From contig CANHCY010000018.1 in assembly GCA_947459295.1 (NCBI GenBank), positions 1-39,807 on the forward strand: DNA of 39,807 nt. The letters run 5' to 3'. The notes beneath the pieces are model-generated. The model saw only the letters and a list, made by a program, of their open reading frames with translations, did not search any database and was not told the origin of the DNA. Positions 1-8,029 of the stretch are shown here, piece by piece. A program made the position numbers and the translations under genes. The first letter of the stretch is position 1, and the number at the start of each line of letters is the position of its first letter. Source of the stretch: Chitinophagaceae bacterium (GTDB lineage Bacteria > Bacteroidota > Bacteroidia > Chitinophagales > Chitinophagaceae).

Positions 1-43
1 AAAGATCTTTTAGTTTATGAATTAACGTACCAACTCTTTCCAT
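1..43 (-). CDS. N-terminal fragment of a gene running off the left edge
   Basis: Fourteen codons are visible leftward from an ATG at 43-41, reading MERVGTLIHKLKDL with no stop before the edge. The amphipathic start resembles small conserved Bacteroidota proteins, but too little is present to name a family. It is divergent from tdk, and an exact TAnnTTTG element in the leftward direction lies at 115-108. It could be a chance open frame. Confidence 0.4.
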   Translation of the reverse strand, partial: MERVGTLIHKLKDL

Positions 44-52
44 TCTATGTAA

Positions 53-60
53 TACATTTG
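53..60 (+). promoter_or_regulatory. possible -7 element for tdk-ccmB
   Basis: TACATTTG matches the Bacteroidota -7 consensus TAnnTTTG exactly and lies 63 bases before the tdk ATG. No clear -33 TTG is visible at the right distance, so this is a motif match only. Confidence 0.3.
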
Positions 61-107
61 GGGTCTTAAATGGGACTGGTATCCGCTCCTATTTAACGTC
101 TAATCTA

Positions 108-115
108 CAAATTTA
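108..115 (-). promoter_or_regulatory. possible -7 element for the leftward gene at the edge
   Basis: Read leftward this is TAAATTTG, an exact TAnnTTTG match 64 bases upstream of the ATG at 43. It faces the candidate tdk element at 53-60, so transcripts from the two would overlap antisense. No -33 element is evident. Confidence 0.25.
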
Positions 116-123
116 TTTGATAC

Positions 124-690
124 ATGTTCATAGAACCTAACATAACAGGTGACAAAAGAGGCTGGATTGAAGTGATTTGCGGCAGCATGTTTAGCGGCAA
201 AACCGAAGAATTAATTAGAAGGCTCAAGCGCGCAAAAATTGCCAACTTGAAAATTGAAATCTATAAACCCGCTTTGGATACCAGGTACAACGAATCAGAA
301 GTGGTAAGCCACGATGCCAACAGCATCCCTTCTATTCCAGTAGACCATGCTCAATCTATATTATTACTAGCCGGAGATGTCGATGTTATAGGTATTGACG
401 AAGCGCAGTTTTTTGATGCAGAAATAACCATGGTTTGTGAAACCTTGGCCACCAGAGGCATTAGGGTTATTGTAGCTGGACTCGATATGGACTATTTAGG
501 TAAACCCTTTGGTCAAATGCCTAATTTATTAGCCGTTGCAGATTATATCACAAAGCTCCATGCCATATGTATGAAGTGTGGCAATATAGCCCACGTGTCA
601 TTTAGAAAAACGGCCAACGAAAGCCAAGTATTACTAGGAGAAAAAGATACCTACGAACCTCGTTGCAGAAAATGCATGCATGAAAAATAA
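124..690 (+). CDS. tdk: thymidine kinase
   Basis: Cytosolic type II thymidine kinase, phosphorylating thymidine to dTMP with ATP in pyrimidine salvage. The 188-residue protein has the P-loop GSMFSGKT at residues 20-27, the DEAQFF motif at 92-97 with E93 as the likely catalytic base, and a lasso-domain zinc site of four cysteines (C149, C152, C181, C184). Length is usual for the family. The ATG at 124 follows an AT-rich leader. The stop overlaps the start of ccmB by 11 bases (680-690), so the two genes are very likely co-transcribed and perhaps translationally coupled, although their functions are unrelated. Confidence 0.95.
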   Translation: MFIEPNITGDKRGWIEVICGSMFSGKTEELIRRLKRAKIANLKIEIYKPALDTRYNESEVVSHDANSIPSIPVDHAQSILLLAGDVDVIGIDEAQFFDAEITMVCETLATRGIRVIVAGLDMDYLGKPFGQMPNLLAVADYITKLHAICMKCGNIAHVSFRKTANESQVLLGEKDTYEPRCRKCMHEK

Positions 691-1339
691 AAACGCCATA
701 CTTGCTTTATTAAAAAAAGATTTTCTGCTTGAACTCAGACAGCAGTATACTTTGTATGGTATTATACTTTATGTAGTAACTACCATTTTTGTTGTGTATT
801 TGTCGATGGGTCAACCGGAAGATCAAGTTTGGAATGGACTTTTTTGGGTGATACAATTATTTGTTTGTGTGAATGCAGTTGCTAAAAGTTTTTTACAAGA
901 AGGCAGTGGGCGTATGCTTTACTTTTACGCTATTACAAGTGCTCAAAATTTTGTACTTGCAAAGCTTATTTTTAATTTAGTACTCATGCTTGCCATGAGC
1001 CTGTTAAGCCTAGCCGTATTCACACTATTACTAGGCAATCCACTCACTCATGCACTTGTATTTACCGGCATTGTATGCCTGGGCGGCATGAGCATTAGCT
1101 TGGTATTTACTTTTTTAGCAGCCATTGCAGCTAAAGCACAACAAAACGCTGCAATGATGGCTATTATGGGCTTTCCGCTCATCATCCCGCAGTTATTACT
1201 ACTCATGAAAATTTCAGTAACAGGCTTTTCGTCTGTAATACAAAGTGGATTTATTCAAATGGTTGCAATGCTAGTTGGACTTGACATTTTAGTGATTGCA
1301 CTAGCCCTTATACTATTTCCTTTTTTGTGGAAAGATTAA
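680..1339 (+). CDS. ccmB: heme exporter protein B (CcmB), ABC permease for cytochrome c maturation
   Basis: Integral membrane protein of 219 residues, the usual CcmB size, with a short cytoplasmic start rich in Lys and about six hydrophobic segments spread over the whole chain. In system I cytochrome c maturation CcmB pairs with the ATPase CcmA and with CcmC and CcmD to release heme-loaded CcmE. No ccmA is present in the window. ccmC and a ccmD-like gene lie 3 kb away on the opposite strand, so the ccm genes are split here. The ATG lies inside the end of tdk. The stop sits 19 bases from the convergent end of the AMP nucleosidase gene. Confidence 0.85.
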   Translation: MKNKNAILALLKKDFLLELRQQYTLYGIILYVVTTIFVVYLSMGQPEDQVWNGLFWVIQLFVCVNAVAKSFLQEGSGRMLYFYAITSAQNFVLAKLIFNLVLMLAMSLLSLAVFTLLLGNPLTHALVFTGIVCLGGMSISLVFTFLAAIAAKAQQNAAMMAIMGFPLIIPQLLLLMKISVTGFSSVIQSGFIQMVAMLVGLDILVIALALILFPFLWKD

Positions 1340-1358
1340 GCATGCATTAGCGTCTTCA

Positions 1359-2129
1359 TTAGAATCTTAAGTGTCTTACTGTTTGTCCTTTATTGATCAA
1401 TTGCTTTAATGAATCGATTCCTATTTTTAAATGATTTTCTACAAAGGCACTCGTCACTTTTACATCACTCGCTTCAGTTTTTACACCTTCAGGTACCATG
1501 GGCTGATCACTTACTAATAAGAGTGCACCCGTTGGAATTTTATTGTAAAACCCAACGGTAAAAATGGTTGCTGTTTCCATATCTATTGCGTGAGCACGAA
1601 CGCGTTGTAAATATTCTTTAAACACATCATCATGTTCCCAAACTCTTCTATTGGTTGTATAAACAGTGCCGGTCCAATAGTCAACATTGTAATCTCTAAT
1701 AGTTGTAGAGATTGCTTTTTGTAAAGCAAAGGCTGGCATGGCTGGCACTTCGGGCGGGAAGTAATCATTAGAAGTACCTTCACCTCTGATGGCCGCAATG
1801 GGTAAAATTAAATCGCCTAAACTGTTGCGTTTTTTAAGCCCTCCACATTTACCCAAAAACAAAACCGCCTCAGGCTCGATGGCCGTTAATAAATCCATTA
1901 CTGTTGCTGCACCCGGACTTCCCATGCCAAAGTTGATGATTGTAATGCCGCCTGCTGTTGCACACTGCATTGGTCGGTCTTTTCCAATCACTTCCACCCC
2001 ATTCCATGAAGCAAATAGATTGATATAATTGCTAAAATTGGTAAGCAAAATATACTTTCCAAAATTTTGAAGCTGCTCTCCAGTATATCTTGGAAGCCAG
2101 TTATTTACAATTTCTTCTTTCGTTTTCAT
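1359..2129 (-). CDS. amn: AMP nucleosidase (short Bacteroidota form)
   Basis: Predicted to hydrolyse AMP to adenine and ribose 5-phosphate, a purine-salvage and AMP-balancing step in the cytoplasm. The 256-residue protein has the nucleoside phosphorylase (PNP_UDP) fold signature: glycine-rich strands near 66-71, GKCGGL at 93-98, RGEGTSNDYFP at 115-125, DMETA at 183-187 and SDQP at 207-210. It lacks the N-terminal domain of the longer E. coli Amn, as is usual in this phylum. The opening MKTKEEIVNNWLPRYTG supports the ATG at 2129. It is a single gene, divergent from the HsdR-N-like gene and convergent with ccmB. Other PNP-family specificity is possible but less likely. Confidence 0.85.
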   Translation of the reverse strand: MKTKEEIVNNWLPRYTGEQLQNFGKYILLTNFSNYINLFASWNGVEVIGKDRPMQCATAGGITIINFGMGSPGAATVMDLLTAIEPEAVLFLGKCGGLKKRNSLGDLILPIAAIRGEGTSNDYFPPEVPAMPAFALQKAISTTIRDYNVDYWTGTVYTTNRRVWEHDDVFKEYLQRVRAHAIDMETATIFTVGFYNKIPTGALLLVSDQPMVPEGVKTEASDVKVTSAFVENHLKIGIDSLKQLINKGQTVRHLRF

Positions 2130-2132
2130 CGG

Positions 2133-2163
2133 TTGGCATTTTAACCCAGTGTGGGTATATTTG
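2133..2163 (+). promoter_or_regulatory. promoter for the HsdR-N-like gene
   Basis: TTG at 2133-2135, a 20-base spacer, then TATATTTG at 2156-2163, an exact TAnnTTTG match. Transcription would begin near 2169, about 45 bases before the ATG at 2214. This also argues against the in-frame TTG at 2175 as the start. Confidence 0.5.
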
Positions 2164-2213
2164 AAAAAAGTTAATTGGCTAAATTACAAAAAAGCCATGA
2201 CAATTCAATTCTT

Positions 2214-2654
2214 ATGATTCAAGTAGAGTATCCAACATATGCGCACCAAATTAAAAGCTTGGATCAAAAAGAGCAGATTTTTGACCCTTTCAGAAAAATT
2301 TGGGTACGCTTAACCCCCGAAGAATGGGTCCGTCAAAATTTTTTACAAGTACTCGTTCAAAAACAGCAGGTGCCAGCCTCACTCATTGCCATTGAAAAGG
2401 AAATCAAATGGGGCGAAACAAAAAAAAGGTTTGATATCCTTGTTTATAAAGACACCAAACCTTGGTTAATTGTTGAATGTAAAGAAATGAATGTTCCCTT
2501 AAGTGAATCCGTGCTCCAACAAGTGCTTCATTATAACAGCAAGTTAGAAACGAAGTACATGATCATTACAAATGGAAATGACACATTTGGTTTTGATATT
2601 AGAAATGATCAACCAACGGTATTGTCTTCTATTCCAAACTATATGACCGATTAA
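2214..2654 (+). CDS. solitary HsdR N-terminal-domain protein, PD-(D/E)XK nuclease-like
   Basis: 146-residue protein matching the type I restriction enzyme R N-terminal domain family (HSDR_N). The nuclease core is visible: E61/E63, D74 in RFDIL, and E88-C89-K90 on a following strand, followed by a helix with LQQVLHYN. The conserved block TPEEWVRQNFLQ at 34-45 is typical of the stand-alone Bacteroidota version. No methylase, specificity subunit or helicase is nearby, so it is not part of a restriction system here; the role is unknown. I chose the ATG at 2214 because homologues begin close to the IQVEYP strand; an in-frame TTG at 2175 would add 13 residues. Its stop overlaps the gdh stop by four bases (TTAA). 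Confidence 0.75.
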   Translation: MIQVEYPTYAHQIKSLDQKEQIFDPFRKIWVRLTPEEWVRQNFLQVLVQKQQVPASLIAIEKEIKWGETKKRFDILVYKDTKPWLIVECKEMNVPLSESVLQQVLHYNSKLETKYMIITNGNDTFGFDIRNDQPTVLSSIPNYMTD

Positions 2655-4072
2655 GGGAAAATACCAAGCTCAGCATAAGACGTACCTACCTTATTGATGG
2701 CACATACATAAGCAGCGGTTCGCATATCAGGAATAGAAGGATTGTCTTTCCAGATTTGCATAATTTCGCGCGTTGCTGTAATCATGGTTTCTTCTAGTCC
2801 GCTATGCACTAAATCTACTTCTTCAGGACCATGCATTATAAAACCACGCTCTGCAGCTGATACGGTTTTACCAGTCAATTCTTCTATCTGAGAAAGAATA
2901 TGGGTATTTAAATTTTCAGTAAATCTTTTTTCCATACGGCCATAACGCACATGGCTTAAATTTTTAAGCCACTCAAAATAAGATACCGTTACACCACCTG
3001 CATTCAAATACATATCAGGCACTACAAGCGTTCCTTTAGCTGCAAAAATATCATCTGCTTCTGGTGTTAAAGGACCATTAGCAGCTTCCCCAATAATTTT
3101 TGCTTGCACTCGAGGTGCATTTTCGCCATTGATCACATTTTCAAGTGCTGCTGGAATTAAAATATCGCAAGCAAGTTCTAAAGCATCCGTGCTTTTAGTA
3201 ATATTGGTAGCACCCGGGAAATTTAAAATAGAACCCGTTTTTTTACGGTGTTGAAAAACTTCTTCTTCATTTAACCCTTCGGCATTAAAAATAGCACCTT
3301 CAAATTCTGCGATTGCAATTACTTTAGATCCATGCTCTCTAAAAAATTTGGCACTATGGTATCCCACGTTTCCTAACCCCTGAACAACCACCGTTTTACC
3401 GGCTACACCCACCGTTAATCCACGCTTTTCCATTTCTTCTTTCATGTTGCACACTTCACGGATACCAAAGAATACACCAAGACCCGTTGCTTCTTTTCTA
3501 CCTCTAACACCACCTTGTGTAATTGGCTTACCCGTTACACAACCTGCGGCATCAATTTCGCCTGGTTTTAATGATGCATAGGTATCAACAATCCATGCCA
3601 TTTCGCGTTCACCGGTTCCGTAATCAGGTGCAGGAACATCGATACCAGGTCCTATAAAATTCTTTTTAACAAGCTCAGCAGTGTATCTACGTGTAATTTT
3701 CTCTAACTCATATGTTGAGTGTTCACGCGGATTAATTTTAATACCACCCTTACCACCGCCAAAAGGAACGTTTACAATAGCACACTTATATGTCATAAGT
3801 GATGCAAGGGCCATTACTTCATCTTGGTTTACTTCTTCACTAAAACGTATCCCCCCTTTACATGGAGATTTGTGTTGAGAGTGTTGCACACGATAAGCTT
3901 CAATTACTTCGATGCGACCATCATCCATTTTTACAGGGAATCGCATACTGTACACACTATTACAAGCTTTAATTTGTTCCAGCAATCCATTTTCCCAATT
4001 GGTAAATTTAGATGCTTTGTCAAAACTTTTTTCTACACTTTTAAAAAAACTATACGGCGCATTATTAGACAT
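2651..4072 (-). CDS. gdhA: glutamate dehydrogenase (Glu/Leu/Phe/Val dehydrogenase family)
   Basis: Oxidative deamination of glutamate to 2-oxoglutarate and ammonia, or the reverse. The 473-residue protein has K72, K96, K108 and D150 with spacing close to the substrate-binding and catalytic K89, K113, K125 and D165 of clostridial GDH, and the dinucleotide-binding motif GLGNVG at 232-237. Coenzyme preference cannot be settled by eye. It is the third gene of a leftward cluster, 10 bases after the ccmD-like gene and 3' of ccmC, so it may be read from the ccmC promoter. It converges with a four-base stop overlap on the HsdR-N-like gene. Confidence 0.93.
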   Translation of the reverse strand: MSNNAPYSFFKSVEKSFDKASKFTNWENGLLEQIKACNSVYSMRFPVKMDDGRIEVIEAYRVQHSQHKSPCKGGIRFSEEVNQDEVMALASLMTYKCAIVNVPFGGGKGGIKINPREHSTYELEKITRRYTAELVKKNFIGPGIDVPAPDYGTGEREMAWIVDTYASLKPGEIDAAGCVTGKPITQGGVRGRKEATGLGVFFGIREVCNMKEEMEKRGLTVGVAGKTVVVQGLGNVGYHSAKFFREHGSKVIAIAEFEGAIFNAEGLNEEEVFQHRKKTGSILNFPGATNITKSTDALELACDILIPAALENVINGENAPRVQAKIIGEAANGPLTPEADDIFAAKGTLVVPDMYLNAGGVTVSYFEWLKNLSHVRYGRMEKRFTENLNTHILSQIEELTGKTVSAAERGFIMHGPEEVDLVHSGLEETMITATREIMQIWKDNPSIPDMRTAAYVCAINKVGTSYAELGIFP

Positions 4073-4082
4073 AACAATCGTT

Positions 4083-4301
4083 TTATTTATTTTCTAATTT
4101 TGATATTTTTTTGTCAATAGAATATACATATGCAAAAAGCCCTGTTACAATGGTAGCAACTACAGCCATCACAACATAAATTTTTCCGTTACTGCGCATC
4201 ACATCTGTGTTTGCATTTACAGCAGTATCTTGGGCATGCGCTGTAATGATGCAAACATTTGCCATCAGTACAAGCAAGAATGATTTAAAATATTTTTTCA
4301 T
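4083..4301 (-). CDS. CcmD-like small membrane protein
   Basis: A 72-residue protein with a signal-like hydrophobic N-terminus (about 5-23, ending in AHAQ), a short polar stretch, one membrane segment at about 42-63 and a charged Lys/Glu tail. Size, topology and position three bases after ccmC fit the CcmD family, which tethers CcmC and CcmAB in heme loading of CcmE. Sequence conservation in this family is weak, so the call rests on context. An N-terminal signal-like segment in addition to the membrane segment is a Bacteroidota feature; proteobacterial CcmD has one segment. Confidence 0.7.
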   Translation of the reverse strand: MKKYFKSFLLVLMANVCIITAHAQDTAVNANTDVMRSNGKIYVVMAVVATIVTGLFAYVYSIDKKISKLENK

Positions 4302-4304
4302 AAT

Positions 4305-4970
4305 TTATTTCGCTTTAAGTAATTCGTATCTGATTTTTAAAGTGCTTACCCAAACACCCAGTAAGGTCCAACCAATAACGGCCGGATAAAATACTGAACG
4401 CATATTTGCATCCATATCTTTTCCATTAATGCCCGGATTACCTTCACTACCCTGACCGCCAGGATGCAATGACTCTGTGAGTCTTGGCAAAATCCAAAGC
4501 GTTGGGAACAGCATAAAAAATGCAAAAATATTATAGACCGCTGCTATTCGAGAGCGCTTGTCTTCGTCTGTCATACTTCCACGCAAAACAAAATAAGCTA
4601 AGTAAATAAGCATGGCAATGGCAGCTCCATTTTGTTTAGGATCTCCACTCCATGGACTACCCCATTGGTAGTTTGCCCAAATAGCACCAGTTGACAACCC
4701 TAAAAAACCATATAAGGTTCCGGTTGCAGCAAATGCTTTTGAATAAAAATCATCGATGGGTGAAGTGGTGCGTAAAAACTTTGCAGCATACCACACAGAA
4801 ACAAAAAGTAAAATCATCATGGCAAACCACATTGGAACATGAAAAAACATGTTTCTAATAGAGTGCTCTAATCTGTCATCTAGTTTAGGAACCTTTACAA
4901 TAAAACCATAAATACTGGTATAAAATAGAAGCAAAAATGCAAGCAATTTCCACCATCCTTTTCGAATCAT
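4305..4970 (-). CDS. ccmC: cytochrome c biogenesis protein CcmC/CcsA family
   Basis: Membrane heme-handling protein of 221 residues with about six hydrophobic segments. Conserved histidines that would ligate heme are visible at H44 (FFHVPMWF) and H169 (SLHPGG), on either side of a tryptophan-rich segment WGSPWSGD at 103-110. The classic family core is WGxxWxWD, so this motif keeps the first two Trp and the Asp but has Gly for the last Trp. CcmC loads heme onto CcmE. The ATG at 4970 gives MIRKGWWK; a TTG two codons upstream is less likely. It heads the ccmC-ccmD-gdh cluster and has a candidate promoter at 5029-5022. Confidence 0.87.
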   Translation of the reverse strand: MIRKGWWKLLAFLLLFYTSIYGFIVKVPKLDDRLEHSIRNMFFHVPMWFAMMILLFVSVWYAAKFLRTTSPIDDFYSKAFAATGTLYGFLGLSTGAIWANYQWGSPWSGDPKQNGAAIAMLIYLAYFVLRGSMTDEDKRSRIAAVYNIFAFFMLFPTLWILPRLTESLHPGGQGSEGNPGINGKDMDANMRSVFYPAVIGWTLLGVWVSTLKIRYELLKAK

Positions 4971-5021
4971 ATTCAATCATTTAGATGACCTACAGCGCTA
5001 GTAAACTAACAGATGTAAGTG

Positions 5022-5029
5022 CAAAATTA
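5022..5029 (-). promoter_or_regulatory. -7 element upstream of ccmC-ccmD-gdh
   Basis: Leftward TAATTTTG, an exact TAnnTTTG match, 51 bases before the ccmC ATG. A TTG lies only 12 bases further upstream, shorter than usual, so the -33 part is uncertain. Confidence 0.4.
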
Positions 5030-5105
5030 CAAGAACCCATACAATAATGAACAGTATTAACAAATATTAATCCACATTAGCATAAAATTGGCAAAATTAT
5101 TTGTT

Positions 5106-5113
5106 TAATCTTG
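5106..5113 (+). promoter_or_regulatory. possible -7 element for the ABC ATPase gene
   Basis: TAATCTTG differs by one base from TAnnTTTG and lies 17 bases before the ATG at 5131. A TTG at 5088-5090 leaves a 15-base spacer, a little short. With the leftward element at 5029-5022 it makes this 160-base gap a divergent promoter region. Confidence 0.25.
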
Positions 5114-5130
5114 TGTAAAACTACGGCTAA

Positions 5131-6822
5131 ATGGGTGCCCCTTTGTTACAAATTAATAACCTCACAGTTTCTTTTGAAAAGGAGAACAACAGCTTTACTG
5201 CCGTGAAGAACCTTAACCTCAGTGTTTGCAGGGGTGAAATTAGAGCGCTTGTTGGGGAATCGGGGTCTGGAAAATCAGTTACGTCGATGTCCATTTTACA
5301 ACTGATTCCAAGCCCGCCTGCCTCCTACAAAAATGGATCCATTCTATTTTATAATACCCAAAACGAATGCATCAACTTGCTATCGGCAAGCCCTGCAGTA
5401 ATTGAAGCCATTAGAGGCCGTAAAATTGCAATGATTTTTCAGGAGCCCATGACGGCCTTAAATCCTGTACTTACATGTGGCGACCAAATTATTGAAACGA
5501 TCATGCTGCATCAAGGGCTAACGAAAGAAGTAGCAAAAAAAGAAGCGATTCGACTTTTTACCAGTGTTCAAATAAATGACCCTGAAAAAGCAATTGAAAA
5601 GTACCCGCACGAATTAAGTGGAGGACAAAAACAAAGGGTGATGATTGCCATGGCCATGAGTGGCAAACCCGATTTACTTATTTGTGATGAGCCCACAACA
5701 GCACTCGATGTTCAGGTACAAAAAAATATTTTAATATTACTTAAAAAGCTACAGCAAGAAACAGGTATGGGTATTTTATTTATTACCCATGATTTAAATG
5801 TAGTGGCTTCTTTTGCAGACAGTGTTACAGTTCTTTACAAAGGTGAAGTAGTTGAAGAAAACACAACAAATGAACTATATGAAAACCCAGTACATCCTTA
5901 TACCAAGGCACTTTTAGCATGTAGGCCAGGCCTTTATCCCAAAGGATATACACTACCTGTTGTAAATGATTTTTTATCCAATCCAAATTACAAGATACCC
6001 CCTATTGGCGCTGCTGTTGCAGCGTCTGAAATAAATTATAATAACACTTTACTAGAAGTCAATCAACTAACCATTCGATTTCCTGTAACCACCAATATTT
6101 TTGGAAAAGTCACCAAAAGTTTTACCGCCGTAGATAATATATCATTTGATATAAAAGAAGGTGAAACCCTTGGCCTTGTAGGACAATCGGGATGTGGCAA
6201 AACCACGCTTGGGAGATCGATTGTTGGATTACAAAATATAAATGAAGGATCCATCATATATAAAGGAGAAACCATTGCCACTCCAAACAAAGCGTATCAT
6301 CCGGATTACAAAAAAATCATTCAACTGATTTTTCAAGACCCATATAGTTCATTACACCCGCGCATGCGCATTGGTGATGCCATTGCTGAACCGTTACTCG
6401 TACACCATATTGCACCCAGTAAATCAGAAAGGAAAGAAAGGGTTGTTGATATGCTCGAAAAAGTAGAGCTCCCCGCCGATTGTTACAACAAATACCCCCA
6501 TGAATTTAGTGGTGGGCAGCGACAAAGAATTGTTATTGCAAGAGCACTTATTATGGAGCCCAAATTTGTGATTTGCGATGAAAGTGTTTCTGCACTAGAC
6601 GTGAGTGTTCAGGCGCAGGTACTAAACCTGCTTAACGACCTTAAAGCTTCCATGCAGTTTTCGGCTCTTTTTATCACCCACGACTTATCGGTAGTTAAAT
6701 ACATTAGTGACCGAATTATGGTGATGAACCAGGGGAAAATAGAAGAAATTGGGTCTGCCGAACAGGTGTACCATTCTCCTAAAAGCCTTTATACACAACA
6801 ACTTATTGCAGCCCTGCCCTAA
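5131..6822 (+). CDS. fused double-ATPase ABC transporter protein (DppD-DppF / YejF type)
   Basis: 563-residue protein with two complete oligopeptide-importer ATPase domains in tandem. First domain: Walker A GESGSGKS at 42-49, signature LSGGQ at 162-166, Walker B ending in D186-E187, switch H220, then the oligopeptide-type tail HPYTKALL at 255-262. Second domain: GQSGCGKT at 351-358, FSGGQ at 459-463, ICDES with E484, H517. Fusion of the two ATPases is known for the YejF/microcin C type. It would energise import of peptides or a related substrate. No permease or binding-protein gene adjoins it, so the partners must lie elsewhere and the substrate cannot be told. Both sites look ATP-competent. 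Confidence 0.9.
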   Translation: MGAPLLQINNLTVSFEKENNSFTAVKNLNLSVCRGEIRALVGESGSGKSVTSMSILQLIPSPPASYKNGSILFYNTQNECINLLSASPAVIEAIRGRKIAMIFQEPMTALNPVLTCGDQIIETIMLHQGLTKEVAKKEAIRLFTSVQINDPEKAIEKYPHELSGGQKQRVMIAMAMSGKPDLLICDEPTTALDVQVQKNILILLKKLQQETGMGILFITHDLNVVASFADSVTVLYKGEVVEENTTNELYENPVHPYTKALLACRPGLYPKGYTLPVVNDFLSNPNYKIPPIGAAVAASEINYNNTLLEVNQLTIRFPVTTNIFGKVTKSFTAVDNISFDIKEGETLGLVGQSGCGKTTLGRSIVGLQNINEGSIIYKGETIATPNKAYHPDYKKIIQLIFQDPYSSLHPRMRIGDAIAEPLLVHHIAPSKSERKERVVDMLEKVELPADCYNKYPHEFSGGQRQRIVIARALIMEPKFVICDESVSALDVSVQAQVLNLLNDLKASMQFSALFITHDLSVVKYISDRIMVMNQGKIEEIGSAEQVYHSPKSLYTQQLIAALP

Positions 6823-6839
6823 TTTTGGCAATTTTTACC

Positions 6840-6847
6840 TACTTTTG
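6840..6847 (+). promoter_or_regulatory. -7 element for queA
   Basis: TACTTTTG followed by C is an exact TAnnTTTG match, 29 bases before the queA ATG and just after the ABC ATPase stop. The nearest TTG (6825-6827) is only 12 bases upstream, so the -33 box is unclear. Confidence 0.42.
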
Positions 6848-6876
6848 CAGCCTTCACTAAATAATCATGCCGTAAC

Positions 6877-7926
6877 ATGAAATTATCACAATTTAAGTTC
6901 GATCTACCCCTTAACCTGATCGCACAAAATCCAACCAAAAGAAGAGAAGACAGTCGCCTTCTTGTAGTAGACAGAAAAAGTGGTCATATGGAAAATAAAA
7001 ATTTCCGTGACATTTTAGAATACTATGATGATAAAGATGTTTTCGTAGTAAATAACACCAAAGTATTTCCGGCACGTATGTATGGCCGCAAAGAAAAAAC
7101 AGGTGCTAAAATTGAAGTTTTTCTACTGCGTGAATTAAACAAACCAAACCGCCTTTGGGATGTGATTGTTGATCCCGCAAGAAAAATTAGAGTAGGTAAT
7201 AAATTATATTTTGGCGACAACGAAGAATTGGTTGCTGAAGTCATTGATAATACTACAAGCCGCGGTCGTACCATTCGTTTTTTATGGGATGACGACGACG
7301 AGAGCTTCAAAAAAATGTTAGAATTTTTAGGTGAAACACCTTTGCCTAAATATATCAAACGCAAACCAGACGAGGAAGATAAAGAGCGTTACCAAACCGT
7401 ATATGCAAAGCATGAAGGTGCAGTTGCCGCTCCAACTGCTGGTTTACACTTTAGTAAAGAGCTTATTAAAAGATGTGAAATATTAGGCGTACGTTTTGCA
7501 GAAGTAACACTTCACACGGGTTTAGGTACATTTAGACCTATCGAAGTTGAAGACTTAAGCAAACACAAAATGGACGCAGAGTACTACCAGATTTCTGAAG
7601 AGGCTTGCAATATTGTAAACAAAGCCAAACAAAATGGCCGTCGTATTTGCTCTATTGGAACTACTACCATGCGCGCCATGGAAAGTAGCTTTACTGCCGA
7701 AAAATTATTAAAACCAAGCGAAGGTTGGACGAATCACTTTATCCACCCTCCTTATAATTTTAACGTAGCAGATAGTCTTGTAACAAACTTCCACTTACCT
7801 AAAACAAGTTTACTCATTATGACTTGCGCTTTTGCAGGTTATGATTTAGCCATGGAAGCATACAAGAAAGCCATCAAAGACAAATACCGTTTCTTCAGTT
7901 ACGGTGATGCGCTTTTAATTATCTAA
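6877..7926 (+). CDS. queA: S-adenosylmethionine:tRNA ribosyltransferase-isomerase
   Basis: Transfers and isomerises the ribosyl moiety of SAM onto preQ1-modified tRNA to make epoxyqueuosine, the penultimate queuosine step. The 349-residue protein is full length and carries the family's conserved blocks: [16 protein letters not shown] near the start, [14 protein letters not shown] at about 57-70, [12 protein letters not shown] at about 183-194, [13 protein letters not shown] at about 213-225 and [14 protein letters not shown] at about 305-318. It stands alone as a rightward unit with its own candidate promoter and a hairpin terminator at 7980-8029. Confidence 0.95.
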   Translation: MKLSQFKFDLPLNLIAQNPTKRREDSRLLVVDRKSGHMENKNFRDILEYYDDKDVFVVNNTKVFPARMYGRKEKTGAKIEVFLLRELNKPNRLWDVIVDPARKIRVGNKLYFGDNEELVAEVIDNTTSRGRTIRFLWDDDDESFKKMLEFLGETPLPKYIKRKPDEEDKERYQTVYAKHEGAVAAPTAGLHFSKELIKRCEILGVRFAEVTLHTGLGTFRPIEVEDLSKHKMDAEYYQISEEACNIVNKAKQNGRRICSIGTTTMRAMESSFTAEKLLKPSEGWTNHFIHPPYNFNVADSLVTNFHLPKTSLLIMTCAFAGYDLAMEAYKKAIKDKYRFFSYGDALLII

Positions 7927-7979
7927 TGCTGATTGTCGAGATCATCTAAACGTGATCATTTAATCGAATACTCTTTTAT

Positions 7980-8029
7980 AAAAACCTAGTTAGCTTCTAC
8001 TACCAACTGAAGTTTAGCTAGGTTTTTTT
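7980..8029. terminator. bidirectional hairpin terminator, queA versus the sppA cluster
   Basis: A ten-base stem pairs AAAAACCTAG (7980-7989) with CTAGGTTTTT (8018-8027), followed on the plus strand by a T7 run (8023-8029). A second stem, AGCTTC with GAAGTT including one G-T pair, forms inside the loop. The reverse strand also gives a T-run. The element covers the last codons of the SRPBCC gene (TAG stop at 7986-7988), so coding and termination share bases. Confidence 0.6.

Noticed and set aside
1332..1368. AAGATT / AATCTT pairing between ccmB and amn
   Set aside because: A six-base stem with a 25-base loop is too weak to count as a terminator.
2175..2213. TTG start at 2175 for the HsdR-N-like protein
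   Set aside because: It lies only a few bases after the expected transcription start, and homologues begin near the ATG at 2214.
2214..2654. A type I restriction-modification system
   Set aside because: Only the small HsdR N-terminal domain is present; there is no helicase part, methylase or specificity subunit.
3681..4120. Open frames on the plus strand opposite gdhA
   Set aside because: They mirror the coding frame of a clear glutamate dehydrogenase, have no family resemblance and no promoter of their own.
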